A stretch of 64,000 nt of DNA, from positions 62,001 to 126,000 of the forward strand of contig CAJXRP010000004.1 of assembly GCA_913060495.1 (NCBI GenBank). Reading direction: 5' to 3'. This DNA comes from an uncultured Gammaproteobacteria bacterium (GTDB lineage Bacteria; Pseudomonadota; Gammaproteobacteria; Pseudomonadales; Pseudohongiellaceae). Shown here piece by piece: positions 18,786 to 27,998 of the stretch. Position 1 is the stretch's first letter, and every line of letters begins with the position of its first letter. The position numbers and the translations under genes are program-made. Under the pieces are notes generated by a model. It had not been told where the DNA came from. It saw nothing but the letters and a program-made list of their open reading frames with translations, and did not search any database.

Positions 18786-18833
18786 ATTCAAAATATAATT
18801 AAAGTCCAGCCGCAAAAACACAATATATAGTGT
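18786..18833 (+). promoter_or_regulatory. Pair of NrdR-box-like sites upstream of nrdA
   Basis: ACACAATATATAGTGT at 18818-18833 is a near-palindrome matching the 16-bp NrdR box. A degenerate partner, ATTCAAAATATAATTA (18786-18801), lies exactly 32 bp before it, the spacing of about three helical turns typical of paired NrdR boxes. NrdR represses ribonucleotide reductase operons when dATP is abundant. The first site is strong, the second weak. Confidence 0.65.
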
Positions 18834-18909
18834 ATGGCTTACCGATTTTCGGCCACGAGATCTGCTTGTATCGATTTCACAGCCAAATCTGGCCAGACGG
18901 GTTCTATTT

Positions 18910-18964
18910 CGCCGCAATATTTGCAGCGGCGAAGTTTGAACCACTAGGTTCTGACCCTTGGGTC
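18910..18964 (+). promoter_or_regulatory. Three adjacent small hairpins in the nrdA leader
   Basis: CGCCGC/GCGGCG (18910-18915 with 18926-18931), GAACC/GGTTC (18938-18942 with 18947-18951) and GACCC/GGGTC (18953-18957 with 18960-18964) sit almost end to end. They begin about 160 bp before the nrdA start codon and downstream of the NrdR-like pair. They could be structured 5' leader RNA or a set of protein-binding palindromes. Confidence 0.45.
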
Positions 18965-19070
18965 TTAACCAGCAGTAGGTTTAACCCAAAGCGCTTAGCT
19001 AGTTTGAGCCACAAAATAATACAGTCCAAATAAGAATATTTAGCAGTAGACACCAAATTCGGAGCTAATA

Positions 19071-21923
19071 ATGCAGACAGATGTACAAACAGCAGTTGAT
19101 CCCGCCTCCCCCGCCACCTCAGTAAGCAATGAACCAGCAGCTCTTGCAGCGACAGCCCCAGGACAGCTACGTGTAATTAAGCGTAATGGCTCTGTGGTTA
19201 GCTACTCTGAATCGAAGATCTCCGTTGCGATTACGAAGGCCTACCTAGCCGTTGAGGGTGGAAACGCTGCGGCCTCTTCGCGCATCCATGAATCGGTCCA
19301 GCAGCTAGGCCGTCAGATTACTGAAATTTTTCGTCGTCGCATGCCTTCCGGAGGCACGATCCATATTGAAGACATTCAGGACCAGGTTGAACTCGCCCTA
19401 ATGCGTTCTGGCGAGCACAAAATCGCTAGAAGCTATGTTATCTATCGCGCCGAACACGCGCGTATACGCGAACAGAAGACTGAAGATACAAAGCCTGCTC
19501 AAGCTGAAATAATTATCACGCTAGACAATGGAGAAAAAGGCCCTCTAGATACACAGCGCCTACAGACTGTAATCAACGAAGCCTGTGAAGGACTAGAAGA
19601 TGTCTCTGCCGAAGCCATCTACCAAGAAACCCTTAAGAATTTATACCCTGGCGTAAAAATGGAAGACGTTCGTACCTCATTGGTGATGACCGCTCGCACC
19701 ATGGTAGAAAAAGACCCGAACTACTCCTACGTTACCGCTAGACTTCTCATGGACACGATCCGTGCCGAGGCTCTTGGCTTTCTCGGCATCGCCGAATCAG
19801 CCACTCAGTCAGAGATGCACTATCGCTATGCTGCAACACTGAAGCCTTACATAGAGAAAGGTGTAGAACTTGGTTTGATCTCACCACATCTACTTGAGTA
19901 TGACTTAGGCATCCTTGGAGAGGCTCTGCAAGCTGATCGAGATATGCAATTTACTTACCTCGGCTTACAGACACTCTACGACCGCTACTTCATTCATAGC
20001 AATGAAACGCGTTTCGAGCTACCGCAAGTATTCTATATGCGAGTCGCTATGGGCCTAGCGAGCAATGAAGAGAATCGAGAAGAGCGCGCGATCGAGTTTT
20101 ATAACTTGATCTCTAGCTTTGATTATATGGTTTCGACGCCACAGCTATTTAATTCTGGTACGCTGCGCCCACAACTCTCTTCTTGCTTCCTGACTACAGT
20201 GCCTGATGATCTTCACGGCATCTACTCGGCCATTAGAGACAATGCCATGCTTTCCAAATGGGCAGGCGGACTTGGCAACGATTGGACACCAGTGCGCGCA
20301 CTCGGCGCTCACATCAAAGGCACAAACGGTAAGTCACAAGGCATCGTTCCTTTTCTTAAGGTTGTCAACGACACAGCGGTCGCCGTAAATCAAGGCGGCA
20401 AACGTAAGGGTGCCGTATGTTCATACCTAGAAACTTGGCACCTTGATATCGAAGAATTCCTCGAACTCCGCAAGAACACCGGAGATGAGAGGCGTCGCGC
20501 TCATGACATGAACACAGCTAACTGGATACCTGATTTATTCATGAAGCGAGTATTCACCGAAGGCGATTGGACACTCTTCTCTCCGAATAACGTTCCCGAG
20601 TTACACGACCTTCACGGCAGAGCCTTCGAAGAAGCCTACGTTGAATATGAGCGCAAGGCGATGGCTGGCGAGATTGAAGTCTACAAGACTATCAAGGCTG
20701 CCGATTTATGGCGCAAGATGATTTCCATGCTGTTCGAAACCGGACACCCTTGGATAACGTTTAAAGACACTTGCAACGTGCGCTCACCACAGCAGCACAT
20801 CGGCGCGATTCATTCTTCGAATCTTTGTACAGAAATTACTCTGAACACGAGCAAAGATGAGATCGCCGTTTGCAATCTTGGCTCAGTGAACCTAATCAAC
20901 CATGTCTCTGAATCCGGACTGGATCAGGAGAAACTGAAGTCGACAATTAAGACAGCTGTTCGCATGTTGGACAACGTTATCGACATTAATTATTACTCCG
21001 TACCTCAGGCTAAGAATTCAAACCTGAAGCACAGACCAATCGGCATGGGCATCATGGGTTTTCAGGACGCCTTGTACATGCAGCGCATCCCCTACTCCTC
21101 CGATCAGGCTGTAGAATTTGCAGATGTTTCTATGGAGGTGATTAGTTATCACGCTATTCAAGCTTCCAGCGAACTCGCTGAAGAACGCGGCCGCTATGAA
21201 ACTTACGACGGCTCGTTATGGGATCAGGGTGTATTACCCATCGATTCCCTCAAGCTACTTCAGGAAGAACGTGGCGAAGACTACCTAGACGTCAATATGG
21301 AACAACGTCTTGACTGGGATAGTCTGCGAGCACGCATCCAGCAGACTGGCATGCGTAATTCGAATGTATTGGCAATTGCGCCAACTGCCACGATTGCAAA
21401 CATCGTCGGTGTCTCGCAATCCATTGAGCCTACATATCAAAACTTGTATGTGAAATCGAATTTGTCCGGTGAATTTACGGTTGTAAACCCATTCCTAGTT
21501 CGCGACCTGAAGAAGGCAAACCTTTGGGATAGCGTAATGGTAAACGATCTGAAATATTACGAAGGCAGCGTACAGAAGATCGATAGAGTTCCTGACGATA
21601 TCAAGCACATCTATGCCACAGCGTTCGAAGTAGAGCCACGCTGGCTCGTCGACGCAGCAAGCCGTCGACAGAAGTGGATCGATCAGGCGCAGTCTCTCAA
21701 TCTCTACGTAGCTGGCGCAAGTGGTAAGAAACTAGACATCACTTATCGTATGGCCTGGTTAAGGGGTTTAAAGACTACTTATTATTTACGCGCACTAGCA
21801 GCGACAACGACTGAGAAGTCTACAGTGTCTGACAATACTCTTAATAAGGTATCTAGCGGTGAAGCTGCGCCGGTGCCTCAGGCATGCTCAATCGCTGAAC
21901 CAGATTGCGAAGCCTGTCAGTAA
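19071..21923 (+). CDS. nrdA: Ribonucleoside-diphosphate reductase, alpha subunit (class Ia)
   Basis: Catalytic subunit reducing ribonucleoside diphosphates to deoxy forms. With 950 residues it is longer than E. coli NrdA (761) and resembles the Pseudomonas aeruginosa form. Two ATP-cone domains are visible, at about residues 33-135 (LRVIKRNGSVVSYSESKI) and about 145-235; such double cones control activity through dATP. The catalytic core has LSSCFLTTVPDDL, the NLCTEITLNTS stretch with active-site Cys and Glu, and the glycyl-barrel block MRNSNVLAIAPTATIANIVG. The C-terminal shuttle cysteines are in CSIAEPDCEACQ. It is followed by nrdB after 108 bp holding a small hairpin. Confidence 0.97.
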   Translation: MQTDVQTAVDPASPATSVSNEPAALAATAPGQLRVIKRNGSVVSYSESKISVAITKAYLAVEGGNAAASSRIHESVQQLGRQITEIFRRRMPSGGTIHIEDIQDQVELALMRSGEHKIARSYVIYRAEHARIREQKTEDTKPAQAEIIITLDNGEKGPLDTQRLQTVINEACEGLEDVSAEAIYQETLKNLYPGVKMEDVRTSLVMTARTMVEKDPNYSYVTARLLMDTIRAEALGFLGIAESATQSEMHYRYAATLKPYIEKGVELGLISPHLLEYDLGILGEALQADRDMQFTYLGLQTLYDRYFIHSNETRFELPQVFYMRVAMGLASNEENREERAIEFYNLISSFDYMVSTPQLFNSGTLRPQLSSCFLTTVPDDLHGIYSAIRDNAMLSKWAGGLGNDWTPVRALGAHIKGTNGKSQGIVPFLKVVNDTAVAVNQGGKRKGAVCSYLETWHLDIEEFLELRKNTGDERRRAHDMNTANWIPDLFMKRVFTEGDWTLFSPNNVPELHDLHGRAFEEAYVEYERKAMAGEIEVYKTIKAADLWRKMISMLFETGHPWITFKDTCNVRSPQQHIGAIHSSNLCTEITLNTSKDEIAVCNLGSVNLINHVSESGLDQEKLKSTIKTAVRMLDNVIDINYYSVPQAKNSNLKHRPIGMGIMGFQDALYMQRIPYSSDQAVEFADVSMEVISYHAIQASSELAEERGRYETYDGSLWDQGVLPIDSLKLLQEERGEDYLDVNMEQRLDWDSLRARIQQTGMRNSNVLAIAPTATIANIVGVSQSIEPTYQNLYVKSNLSGEFTVVNPFLVRDLKKANLWDSVMVNDLKYYEGSVQKIDRVPDDIKHIYATAFEVEPRWLVDAASRRQKWIDQAQSLNLYVAGASGKKLDITYRMAWLRGLKTTYYLRALAATTTEKSTVSDNTLNKVSSGEAAPVPQACSIAEPDCEACQ

Positions 21924-21946
21924 CATTTGTCATTAACAACAGCGAA

Positions 21947-21963
21947 CGCAGGTCTAGCCTGCG
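21947..21963 (+). other. Intercistronic hairpin nrdA-nrdB
   Basis: CGCAGG, loop TCTAG, CCTGCG: a perfect 6-bp stem 23 bp after the nrdA stop. It may adjust nrdB expression or protect the upstream mRNA; no U-run follows. Confidence 0.4.
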
Positions 21964-22031
21964 CTAAGCACCGTGTTAGTAATTTTCTAGCACGAACTAA
22001 TAGAAGAAAGAAAAGAGATTAAGGAAATACT

Positions 22032-23330
22032 ATGCTGTCATGGGATGAATTCGAGAAGGAAGATGGAGTAGAACCGCTAGTTAAAGCCATCGCTCCTGAG
22101 CCTGTAAAAACTGAAACAATCGCGGATGAGCCAGTCGCGGCCGTGAATGAAGCGCCGGCTGCGCCCCTAAGCGCTAGAGAGCAGGTCGCAAACTTCCAAT
22201 CAAATCTTGATGCCTCTGAAGAGAAGAAGAATGCTGACGCCTTGCAAAAGGCTATCGACGATTTAGCAGAGCTTGATGTCGAAGTTGGAATAGAAGAGCT
22301 TGAAGGCTCCGCTAACCGAGTCGCTGTCGATGACAAGCGCATGATTAACTGTCGTGCCGATCTAAACCAGCTTGTTCCTTTTAAATACGACTGGGCTTGG
22401 CAGAAATATCTAGACGGTTGCGCAAACCACTGGATGCCGCAAGAAGTTAACATGACGGCTGACATTGGATTGTGGAAAACTCCGAATGGACTAACCGATG
22501 ATGAGCGCCTCATAGTGAAGCGCAACCTCGGCTTTTTCTCTACAGCTGACTCATTGGTTGCTAACAATTTGGTGCTGGCTGTCTATCGCCTAATTACCAA
22601 TCCTGAATGCCGACAATACATTTTGCGTCAGGCTTTCGAGGAAGCCATTCATACCCACGCCTATCAGTACTGCATCGAATCCCTGTCCATGGACGAGGGT
22701 GAGATTTTTAATATGTACCACGAGGTACCTTCGGTAGCTAAGAAGGCATCTTGGGGACTTAAATACACGCAAGAATTAAGCGATCCAAAATTTAACACAG
22801 GCACCATTGAGAACGATCAAGCCCTTCTCAAAAACCTGATCGCCTTTTACTGCTGCCTTGAGGGCATATTTTTCTACTGCGGTTTTACTCAGATATTATC
22901 CATGGGTAGACGCAACAAGATGACTGGCACCTCGGAGCAGTTTCAATACATTCTTCGCGATGAATCAATGCATCTGAATTTCGGCATCGACATGATCAAT
23001 CAGATCAAGCTGGAGAACCCACAGCTTTGGACTGACGAGATGAAGGAGCAGGCTACGCAGATGATTCTGCAAGCCACAGCGCTAGAGATCGAATACGCGC
23101 GAGATACTATGCCGCGCGGCGTACTTGGAATGAACGCCGCAATGATGGAAGAGTATCTGCAATTTATCGCAAATCGAAGACTCATTCAGATTGGTCTGCC
23201 TGAGCAGTTCGCGGGAGTTGAGAATCCATTCCCTTGGATGTCTGAAATCATGGACTTGCGCAAGGAAAAGAACTTCTTCGAAACCCGAGTCATCGAATAT
23301 CAAACTGGCGGTGCTTTGACCTGGGATTAA
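22032..23330 (+). CDS. nrdB: Ribonucleoside-diphosphate reductase, beta subunit (class Ia)
   Basis: Holds the diiron-tyrosyl radical that starts NrdA catalysis. It has 432 residues: about 85 N-terminal residues are an acidic, Ala/Glu-rich extension, and the R2 fold begins at about residue 95 ([20 protein letters not shown]). The metal/radical signature [11 protein letters not shown] has the E-x2-H-x3-Y spacing of E115/H118/Y122 in E. coli, so the radical tyrosine is present. Later ligands lie in the CLEGIFFY and [10 protein letters not shown] motifs. The start ATG 22032 has an AAGG ribosome binding site. No ferredoxin-type yfaE follows. Confidence 0.96.
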   Translation: MLSWDEFEKEDGVEPLVKAIAPEPVKTETIADEPVAAVNEAPAAPLSAREQVANFQSNLDASEEKKNADALQKAIDDLAELDVEVGIEELEGSANRVAVDDKRMINCRADLNQLVPFKYDWAWQKYLDGCANHWMPQEVNMTADIGLWKTPNGLTDDERLIVKRNLGFFSTADSLVANNLVLAVYRLITNPECRQYILRQAFEEAIHTHAYQYCIESLSMDEGEIFNMYHEVPSVAKKASWGLKYTQELSDPKFNTGTIENDQALLKNLIAFYCCLEGIFFYCGFTQILSMGRRNKMTGTSEQFQYILRDESMHLNFGIDMINQIKLENPQLWTDEMKEQATQMILQATALEIEYARDTMPRGVLGMNAAMMEEYLQFIANRRLIQIGLPEQFAGVENPFPWMSEIMDLRKEKNFFETRVIEYQTGGALTWD

Positions 23331-23387
23331 GGTCTAGCATTAAGATTTAGTGCCGGCTCTCCAGAGTCGGTACCAAATGGAGCACAT

Positions 23388-23747
23388 ATGAGCGAAAAAA
23401 AATACGCTGACGACGATCCTGAACGTACCCTCGTCACGCTAGACCAGCTTAGTCAGACCATTGAGGTCATGACTAGCGTAGTGAATAGGCTGCGCCGTCA
23501 TTTAAGCGATCAGATCAAGGCACAACTGGAGTCTCAGATTGAGACAAAGGAAGAATTAGAAGCACTGGTAGCTGCACAGATCGAATCACCTGTTCAGGCA
23601 GCCAGCAGTGAACCTAACGCCGAAAACGTAATTGCCAAGTCTCCGCAAGACGGGAGCGAGCGAGAGCGGGAAAGAGATAGCTTCGTTGTAGAGATCAACC
23701 AGCAAGAAGCAGAGCCTGTTCGAAAGTCAACAAAGACCCTCCACTGA
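23388..23747 (+). CDS. Small acidic coiled-coil protein of unknown function downstream of nrdB
   Basis: A 119-residue, highly charged protein. Residues about 15-65 (LDQLSQTIEVMTSVVNRLRR and onward) look like one amphipathic coiled-coil helix; the rest is low-complexity, rich in Glu, Ser and Arg. It has no signal peptide or membrane segment. A hairpin with 8 pairs (23353-23370) lies just upstream and the start ATG 23388 follows an AATGGAG-type ribosome binding site. It lies 57 bp after nrdB in the same direction and may be cotranscribed, which hints at, but does not show, a link to nucleotide reduction or the cell cycle. I do not recognise a family. Confidence 0.65.
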   Translation: MSEKKYADDDPERTLVTLDQLSQTIEVMTSVVNRLRRHLSDQIKAQLESQIETKEELEALVAAQIESPVQAASSEPNAENVIAKSPQDGSERERERDSFVVEINQQEAEPVRKSTKTLH

Positions 23748-23790
23748 CACACCTGTCTTGTGACAGATTAAAGCGGCCACGCTATTCGAC

Positions 23791-24369
23791 ATGACGAAGC
23801 CCATAGGTGCCATCATATTAGCGGCTGGTTTCAGCAGCCGCTTCGGCAGCAGTAAACTACTCGCCGAGCTATTAAACGGAAAGTCGGTATTTCAACAGAC
23901 AACAGATCGAATTGCCGAGGCGTTCCCCAACCGAATAGTTATAACGCGCCCCGAGATGACCCCGCAGCTACAAAAACTAGCAAAGGAAACACCGATCCTC
24001 AGCTTCGAAAACGCCGACCAAGGAATGGGGGCGACCCTTGCATTCGCTGTACAACACATTGGCGATTGGGAGGGCTGTGTGGTTTGTCTCGCTGATATGC
24101 CATTTATCGAGACCTCAACCTATCAGCGCATCGCCAAGCAAGTCACCGTTGATTCAATAGTTACTCCGATATTTGATTCTAGAGTGGGAAACCCCGTCGC
24201 CTTTGGCAGAAGGTATTTTGCCGACCTAGCAGCACTAACTGGTGATAGCGGAGGCAGAGGACTCACTAACAAGTATCCTAAGGCAGTTCGAGCACTACAA
24301 GTCACTGACCCGGGTATACTACAAGACATCGACACCCCGGGGGAGCTAGCTCGTTATCAAGACGCCTAA
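23791..24369 (+). CDS. MobA/MocA-like nucleotidyltransferase
   Basis: A 192-residue member of the NTP-transferase family that includes molybdenum cofactor cytidylyltransferase (MocA) and guanylyltransferase (MobA). The N-terminal nucleotide loop is LAAGFSSRFGSSKLL, the metal aspartate is in CLADMPFI at about residue 100, and the acceptor-side block is VGNPVAFGRRYF ... LTGDSGGRGL. MocA modifies the cofactor for xanthine-dehydrogenase-type enzymes, matching the XdhC-like protein encoded at 38.7-39.7 kb, but no such dehydrogenase lies in the window. Specificity is not settled by sequence alone. Confidence 0.8.
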   Translation: MTKPIGAIILAAGFSSRFGSSKLLAELLNGKSVFQQTTDRIAEAFPNRIVITRPEMTPQLQKLAKETPILSFENADQGMGATLAFAVQHIGDWEGCVVCLADMPFIETSTYQRIAKQVTVDSIVTPIFDSRVGNPVAFGRRYFADLAALTGDSGGRGLTNKYPKAVRALQVTDPGILQDIDTPGELARYQDA

Positions 24370-24480
24370 AGAGCCTAGCATTGGGATGACAACGCAGCAA
24401 AATCGGCGATCTGGTCGAGCCGTATTGCATGATGAGCTGCTTTCGCCCTACAATCTTCGCGTCTATAGGAATCGAACTCC

Positions 24481-24741
24481 ATGAAGAAAGTTAAGAACGA
24501 GAGCGAACTCTTAAAAGAAGCGATCCGTGTTGGCACGCGCTATTTCGAGGCCCGTGGCGCTGGAAAATTCGAAACCACCGATCATGCCGATATAAAGGTA
24601 CGTGCTATCTATCTGCTGCTCGTAAAAGATGCTGTCATACAACCCCTAGCAACCGGTGATGAGAACGTTCTTAACATGCGTCACAAGCTAGCCATTTGGA
24701 TTTCCAAGAACCTTCCTGCCGATCATCATCTGCTACAATAG
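24481..24741 (+). CDS. Small conserved protein (DUF5062-like)
   Basis: An 86-residue soluble protein beginning MKKVKNESELLKEAIRVG and ending WISKNLPADHHLLQ. It resembles, from memory, the short DUF5062 proteins of Vibrio and other gammaproteobacteria, whose function is unknown. It has an AGGA ribosome binding site and ends 6 bp before the cyclophilin gene, so the two are probably cotranscribed. Confidence 0.7.
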   Translation: MKKVKNESELLKEAIRVGTRYFEARGAGKFETTDHADIKVRAIYLLLVKDAVIQPLATGDENVLNMRHKLAIWISKNLPADHHLLQ

Positions 24742-24747
24742 ACCGCC

Positions 24748-25608
24748 ATGCGCCAACCCACTATTCACAGCCTTTTCCTGCTAATTGTTAGCCTGTATGC
24801 CTCGCTAAACACTGCGACCGCCGACGTTTCCACGGCACTACTCGCCATGGAGAATCAGCAGAATCCTTTAGTATTAGTAAGCACATCACAGGGTGAAATC
24901 TACCTTGAACTCTTCCCCGCGGAGGCGCCTAACAATGTCGAAAATTTTATCGCACTGGCCGAAGGGGCAACAGAATTCACAAACCCAAACACTGGCGAGG
25001 CAATCGAGTCTAGGTACTACAACGGCATGCGCTTTCATCGCGTAGTGCCGGGCTTCATCATTCAAGCAGGAAGCGCAGCGTATAACCCTTTGGGACTCCA
25101 GGTTGGTCTCCTCGATGATGAGATAAATGCAGACGCCCTAGGTTTGAATCTAATACCGGCACTAAACCCCGACGGCAGCTTCGCCGATGCTCTCAACATT
25201 GAGTCAAAGCAGGATTTTCATGGGGAAATTTTAACGCCTCTTTATTTGCAGAGAAATATTTCAGATTTTGATGAGGCGCTAAGCCGGCAGTATCAAACAC
25301 TCGAGACACTTCAGGGCTTGAGTGTAAAATCTGTCTACGAGAATCAAGGCTATCGCTACGATGACACTCTGCTGAGCAGACCTATTGAACGCGGCACCGT
25401 AGCTCTGGCGAACTCAGGGCCAGATAGCAATGGACCCGAATTTTTCATCAGCCTAACTGCCGCCGAATGGCTTTCCGGTAAATACACGGTAATAGGAAAA
25501 GTTGTCGAGGGTCAGCAAGTGATGGATAGAATTGGAAGCACCGCTATCGATCCAGATCAATTTTCTAGCCTTAGCACCTTGATATACTCTGTGCGTAGAG
25601 CAAACTAG
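24748..25608 (+). CDS. Secreted cyclophilin-type peptidyl-prolyl isomerase with a large insertion
   Basis: Probable periplasmic prolyl isomerase, 286 residues. An N-terminal signal peptide (hydrophobic at about 7-20, ending TATA-D) is followed by the cyclophilin start STSQGEIYLELFPAEAPNNVENF, the catalytic-loop motif MRFHRVVPGFIIQAG at about residues 94-108, and the closing half GTVALANSGPDSNGPEFFISL at about 218. Between the two halves lie about 105 residues rich in Asp, Leu and Asn that a standard 165-residue cyclophilin lacks. The insertion has no motif I recognise and may bind a client or partner. Confidence 0.85.
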   Translation: MRQPTIHSLFLLIVSLYASLNTATADVSTALLAMENQQNPLVLVSTSQGEIYLELFPAEAPNNVENFIALAEGATEFTNPNTGEAIESRYYNGMRFHRVVPGFIIQAGSAAYNPLGLQVGLLDDEINADALGLNLIPALNPDGSFADALNIESKQDFHGEILTPLYLQRNISDFDEALSRQYQTLETLQGLSVKSVYENQGYRYDDTLLSRPIERGTVALANSGPDSNGPEFFISLTAAEWLSGKYTVIGKVVEGQQVMDRIGSTAIDPDQFSSLSTLIYSVRRAN

Positions 25609-25637
25609 CAAGAAAACCAACTGAATTTGGAGCTGCT

Positions 25638-25835
25638 ATGTCTAAGAAGAAAGCCAAAAAGAACTCAGAACAAGGCACCTACGCCCTCTGTGTCACTACC
25701 GGGCTCATCGTAGTCGGCCTTGGGCTCGGCCCACTTTTAGGCAGCGTATTAGCATCCAGCGCCGTCGGCGTGTTGACGGGCGGTGTAGCTGGTTACTTAA
25801 TCAATAATCGCAAATCGAGCAGGAAAAACCACTAG
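25638..25835 (+). CDS. Small glycine-rich membrane protein, unknown
   Basis: A 65-residue protein: a basic N-terminus (SKKKAKKNS), one or two hydrophobic Gly/Val-rich segments at about 15-35 and 38-55, and a basic tail (NNRKSSRKN). The arrangement resembles glycine-zipper membrane peptides. The start ATG 25638 follows GGAG. It ends 21 bp before the convergent dinG. No function is known to me. Confidence 0.6.
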   Translation: MSKKKAKKNSEQGTYALCVTTGLIVVGLGLGPLLGSVLASSAVGVLTGGVAGYLINNRKSSRKNH

Positions 25836-25856
25836 CTCTAGGCAGCTAATCCTTTT

Positions 25857-27998
25857 TCAATACTCCGAAGTAGCGTGTCCCGTCTCTTCCGTAAATATCT
25901 CGCGCCTATAGGGCGGCATCGATTCTAGGATCGTCTTACCATAACGCTTACTAACTATACGCTCGTCGAAGAGTGTTATCTTGCCCGTATCAGATTCACT
26001 ACGCAGCAATCGCCCACTGGCTTGAACAAGCCGAAAAGCCGCGTCAGGCACTGCCAATGTCATAAAAGAATTGAGTCCCTGCTGCTCGATCCACTCCGAC
26101 AGAGTCATTTCAATCGGATCATTCGGCACAGCAAAAGGGATTTTAGCTATCAGTACGTGGGTACAATACTTCCCTGGCAGATCGACTCCCTCTGCGAAAC
26201 TGGACAGACCAAAGATCAGACTGCCCTCGCCTTTATCTACTCGCTGCCGGTGGTATTTAATTAGTTGCGACTTCTGAAAATCATCTTGGCATAAAACCAA
26301 ATCGCGCCACAGGGGCGGCAACAACTGCATAACATCCTGCATTTGTCGCCTGCTAGAAAAAAGCATTAGCGATGCACCAGACTTGTCCACTATTCTAGGG
26401 ATTGCCTTCACAATAAAATCTGTATGTTTTTCTGAGTCTGACGGTTCGCAATGCATTTTGGGAATAACTAAGCTAGCAGAATTTGCGAAGTCGAAAGGAC
26501 TCAGGATGCTTAAGTAATGTGTATGCTCGGGTAAGCCAGCACGCATTTTCAGCATATCGAAATTACCCAAGGAGGAGAGCGTAGCCGACGTAAGCACTGC
26601 GCCGGCACAATTCTCCCAGAGTCTTTGTTGCAAATTATCTGCCGCCAAGACAGGGCTTGATGACAAGCCAATATCCGCAAAATTTTCATTGTTATTGTAA
26701 CTAAGCCACCTGGCAATCGGCGCCTTACCCTCAGGATCTACAGATGCATAACTTAACCATAGCCCCAAGTTTGATTCGGCTCGTTTCTGTTGCGAACCTA
26801 TCAAGGGGAACCACTGTTCAGCGAGCTGCCTGCGCTTCACATCACCCCCATCTTCCATCGCGTCTTTCAAGTCATCGCTAATGCTTTGAAATGCAGCAGC
26901 TAGACGTGCAAATAGATTCGCTAGATTAGCAGCCAAGCTTTTCACCTCTTCAGGCACGACTCCAAGAGCAAATGCGTGCTGAATGCGGTTGTCATAGCTA
27001 TCCGACTGATCAACCGACTCAAGAATTTGCTCCAAAATCAGCCATGCATGATCAAGCTGCTCCCGAGTACCAACAAGCAATTTCTGCAACGATTTCTGAG
27101 TCGTACCATCAATGAAGTCATCCTTCTGTAAACGCAGAGACAATGTGTCGGTGCGTTCTAACCACGTATTGGTCGCCTTGATGCGTGTGTAGGCAGAGAA
27201 GTGGTTATTACTCTTGAGTGGTAGGTGGTGTGCTTCATCGAATACGTAGATGCATTTTTCTGGCTCTGGGAGAATTACCCCACCACCTAAAGCCAGATCG
27301 GACAAGACCAGATCGTGATTACTAACGATGCAGTCTGCCTTGTCCATGGAATCACGGGCTTGATAGAAACAGCAGTTTCTAAAATGACTACACTTAGGCC
27401 CCATACATTGAGCATTGTCTACGGTAACCGGCTTCCAGTCGGTATCACTTAGCGAGCTTTCCCAGTCGTCCCGATCCCCTTTCCAGTTACCAGTACTCAA
27501 TTGTTCCAACATCTTTTCGTAGAGCGCATGGTCTCCGTCACCAGGATCGTCTAATTCTTCCCCATACAAGTCCATCATCGCTTGCATGCTGTCATTACCT
27601 CTAAGCAACATATCGAGCTTCGCGAGGCACAAATACCTGCCCCTACCTTTCGCTAAGGTATAACTAAAACTAAGATCAGAGCCTTCTAACACCTCCGGCA
27701 AGTCCTTATGAACTACTTGTTCTTGAAGTGCTACAGTAGCGGTAGCGATTACTACCTTATAGTTTAACGCCTTAGCGAGAGGCAATACCGCCAGCACATA
27801 GGCCATGGTTTTACCGGTGCCAGTACCGGCTTCAACCACGCAGACCGGGGGCTCAGCATCGTCATCGGTAATAGTAGATAAGGTCTTTGCGATCTCAGCT
27901 ATCATCAAACGTTGACCGTAACGCGGAGTGAGATCTCGGGATTCGAGCAACTGCCGATAGGTGGACTGAATATCCTTCTTTACGTCGTCCGCCAACAT
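25857..27998 (-). CDS. dinG: ATP-dependent DNA helicase DinG
   Basis: An XPD-like superfamily 2 helicase with an iron-sulfur cluster that unwinds D-loops, R-loops and damaged forks. It has 713 residues. Walker A is EAGTGTGKT near residue 55, the Fe-S cysteines are spread over about 125-215 (YLCLAKL, CMGPKCSHFRNCCFYQ), the DEAH box is FDEAHHLP, and the C-terminal helicase motifs include FGLSSFAEGVDLPG and QASGRLLRSESDTG. Length and motif order fit E. coli DinG (716). The start 27998 is divergent from the DUF349 gene. Family members are SOS-controlled in E. coli; I did not confirm a LexA box here. Confidence 0.94.
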   Translation of the reverse strand: MLADDVKKDIQSTYRQLLESRDLTPRYGQRLMIAEIAKTLSTITDDDAEPPVCVVEAGTGTGKTMAYVLAVLPLAKALNYKVVIATATVALQEQVVHKDLPEVLEGSDLSFSYTLAKGRGRYLCLAKLDMLLRGNDSMQAMMDLYGEELDDPGDGDHALYEKMLEQLSTGNWKGDRDDWESSLSDTDWKPVTVDNAQCMGPKCSHFRNCCFYQARDSMDKADCIVSNHDLVLSDLALGGGVILPEPEKCIYVFDEAHHLPLKSNNHFSAYTRIKATNTWLERTDTLSLRLQKDDFIDGTTQKSLQKLLVGTREQLDHAWLILEQILESVDQSDSYDNRIQHAFALGVVPEEVKSLAANLANLFARLAAAFQSISDDLKDAMEDGGDVKRRQLAEQWFPLIGSQQKRAESNLGLWLSYASVDPEGKAPIARWLSYNNNENFADIGLSSSPVLAADNLQQRLWENCAGAVLTSATLSSLGNFDMLKMRAGLPEHTHYLSILSPFDFANSASLVIPKMHCEPSDSEKHTDFIVKAIPRIVDKSGASLMLFSSRRQMQDVMQLLPPLWRDLVLCQDDFQKSQLIKYHRQRVDKGEGSLIFGLSSFAEGVDLPGKYCTHVLIAKIPFAVPNDPIEMTLSEWIEQQGLNSFMTLAVPDAAFRLVQASGRLLRSESDTGKITLFDERIVSKRYGKTILESMPPYRREIFTEETGHATSEY

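Larger units (their letters stand above)
18344..19070. other. 727-bp gene-free region between argF and nrdA, rich in regulatory signals
   Basis: No credible gene; short open frames here have no ribosome binding site and overlap obvious regulatory repeats. In order it holds the argF 3' stem-loop, an 11-bp-phased array of three DnaA-box-like 9-mers, an AT-rich stretch with two NrdR-box-like 16-mers 32 bp apart, and three small back-to-back inverted repeats just before nrdA. Each has its own entry. Confidence 0.7.

Noticed and set aside
18448-19033. Small open frames in the nrdA upstream region
   Set aside because: They run through the repeat array, NrdR-like boxes and hairpins; no ribosome binding site and no protein-like composition.
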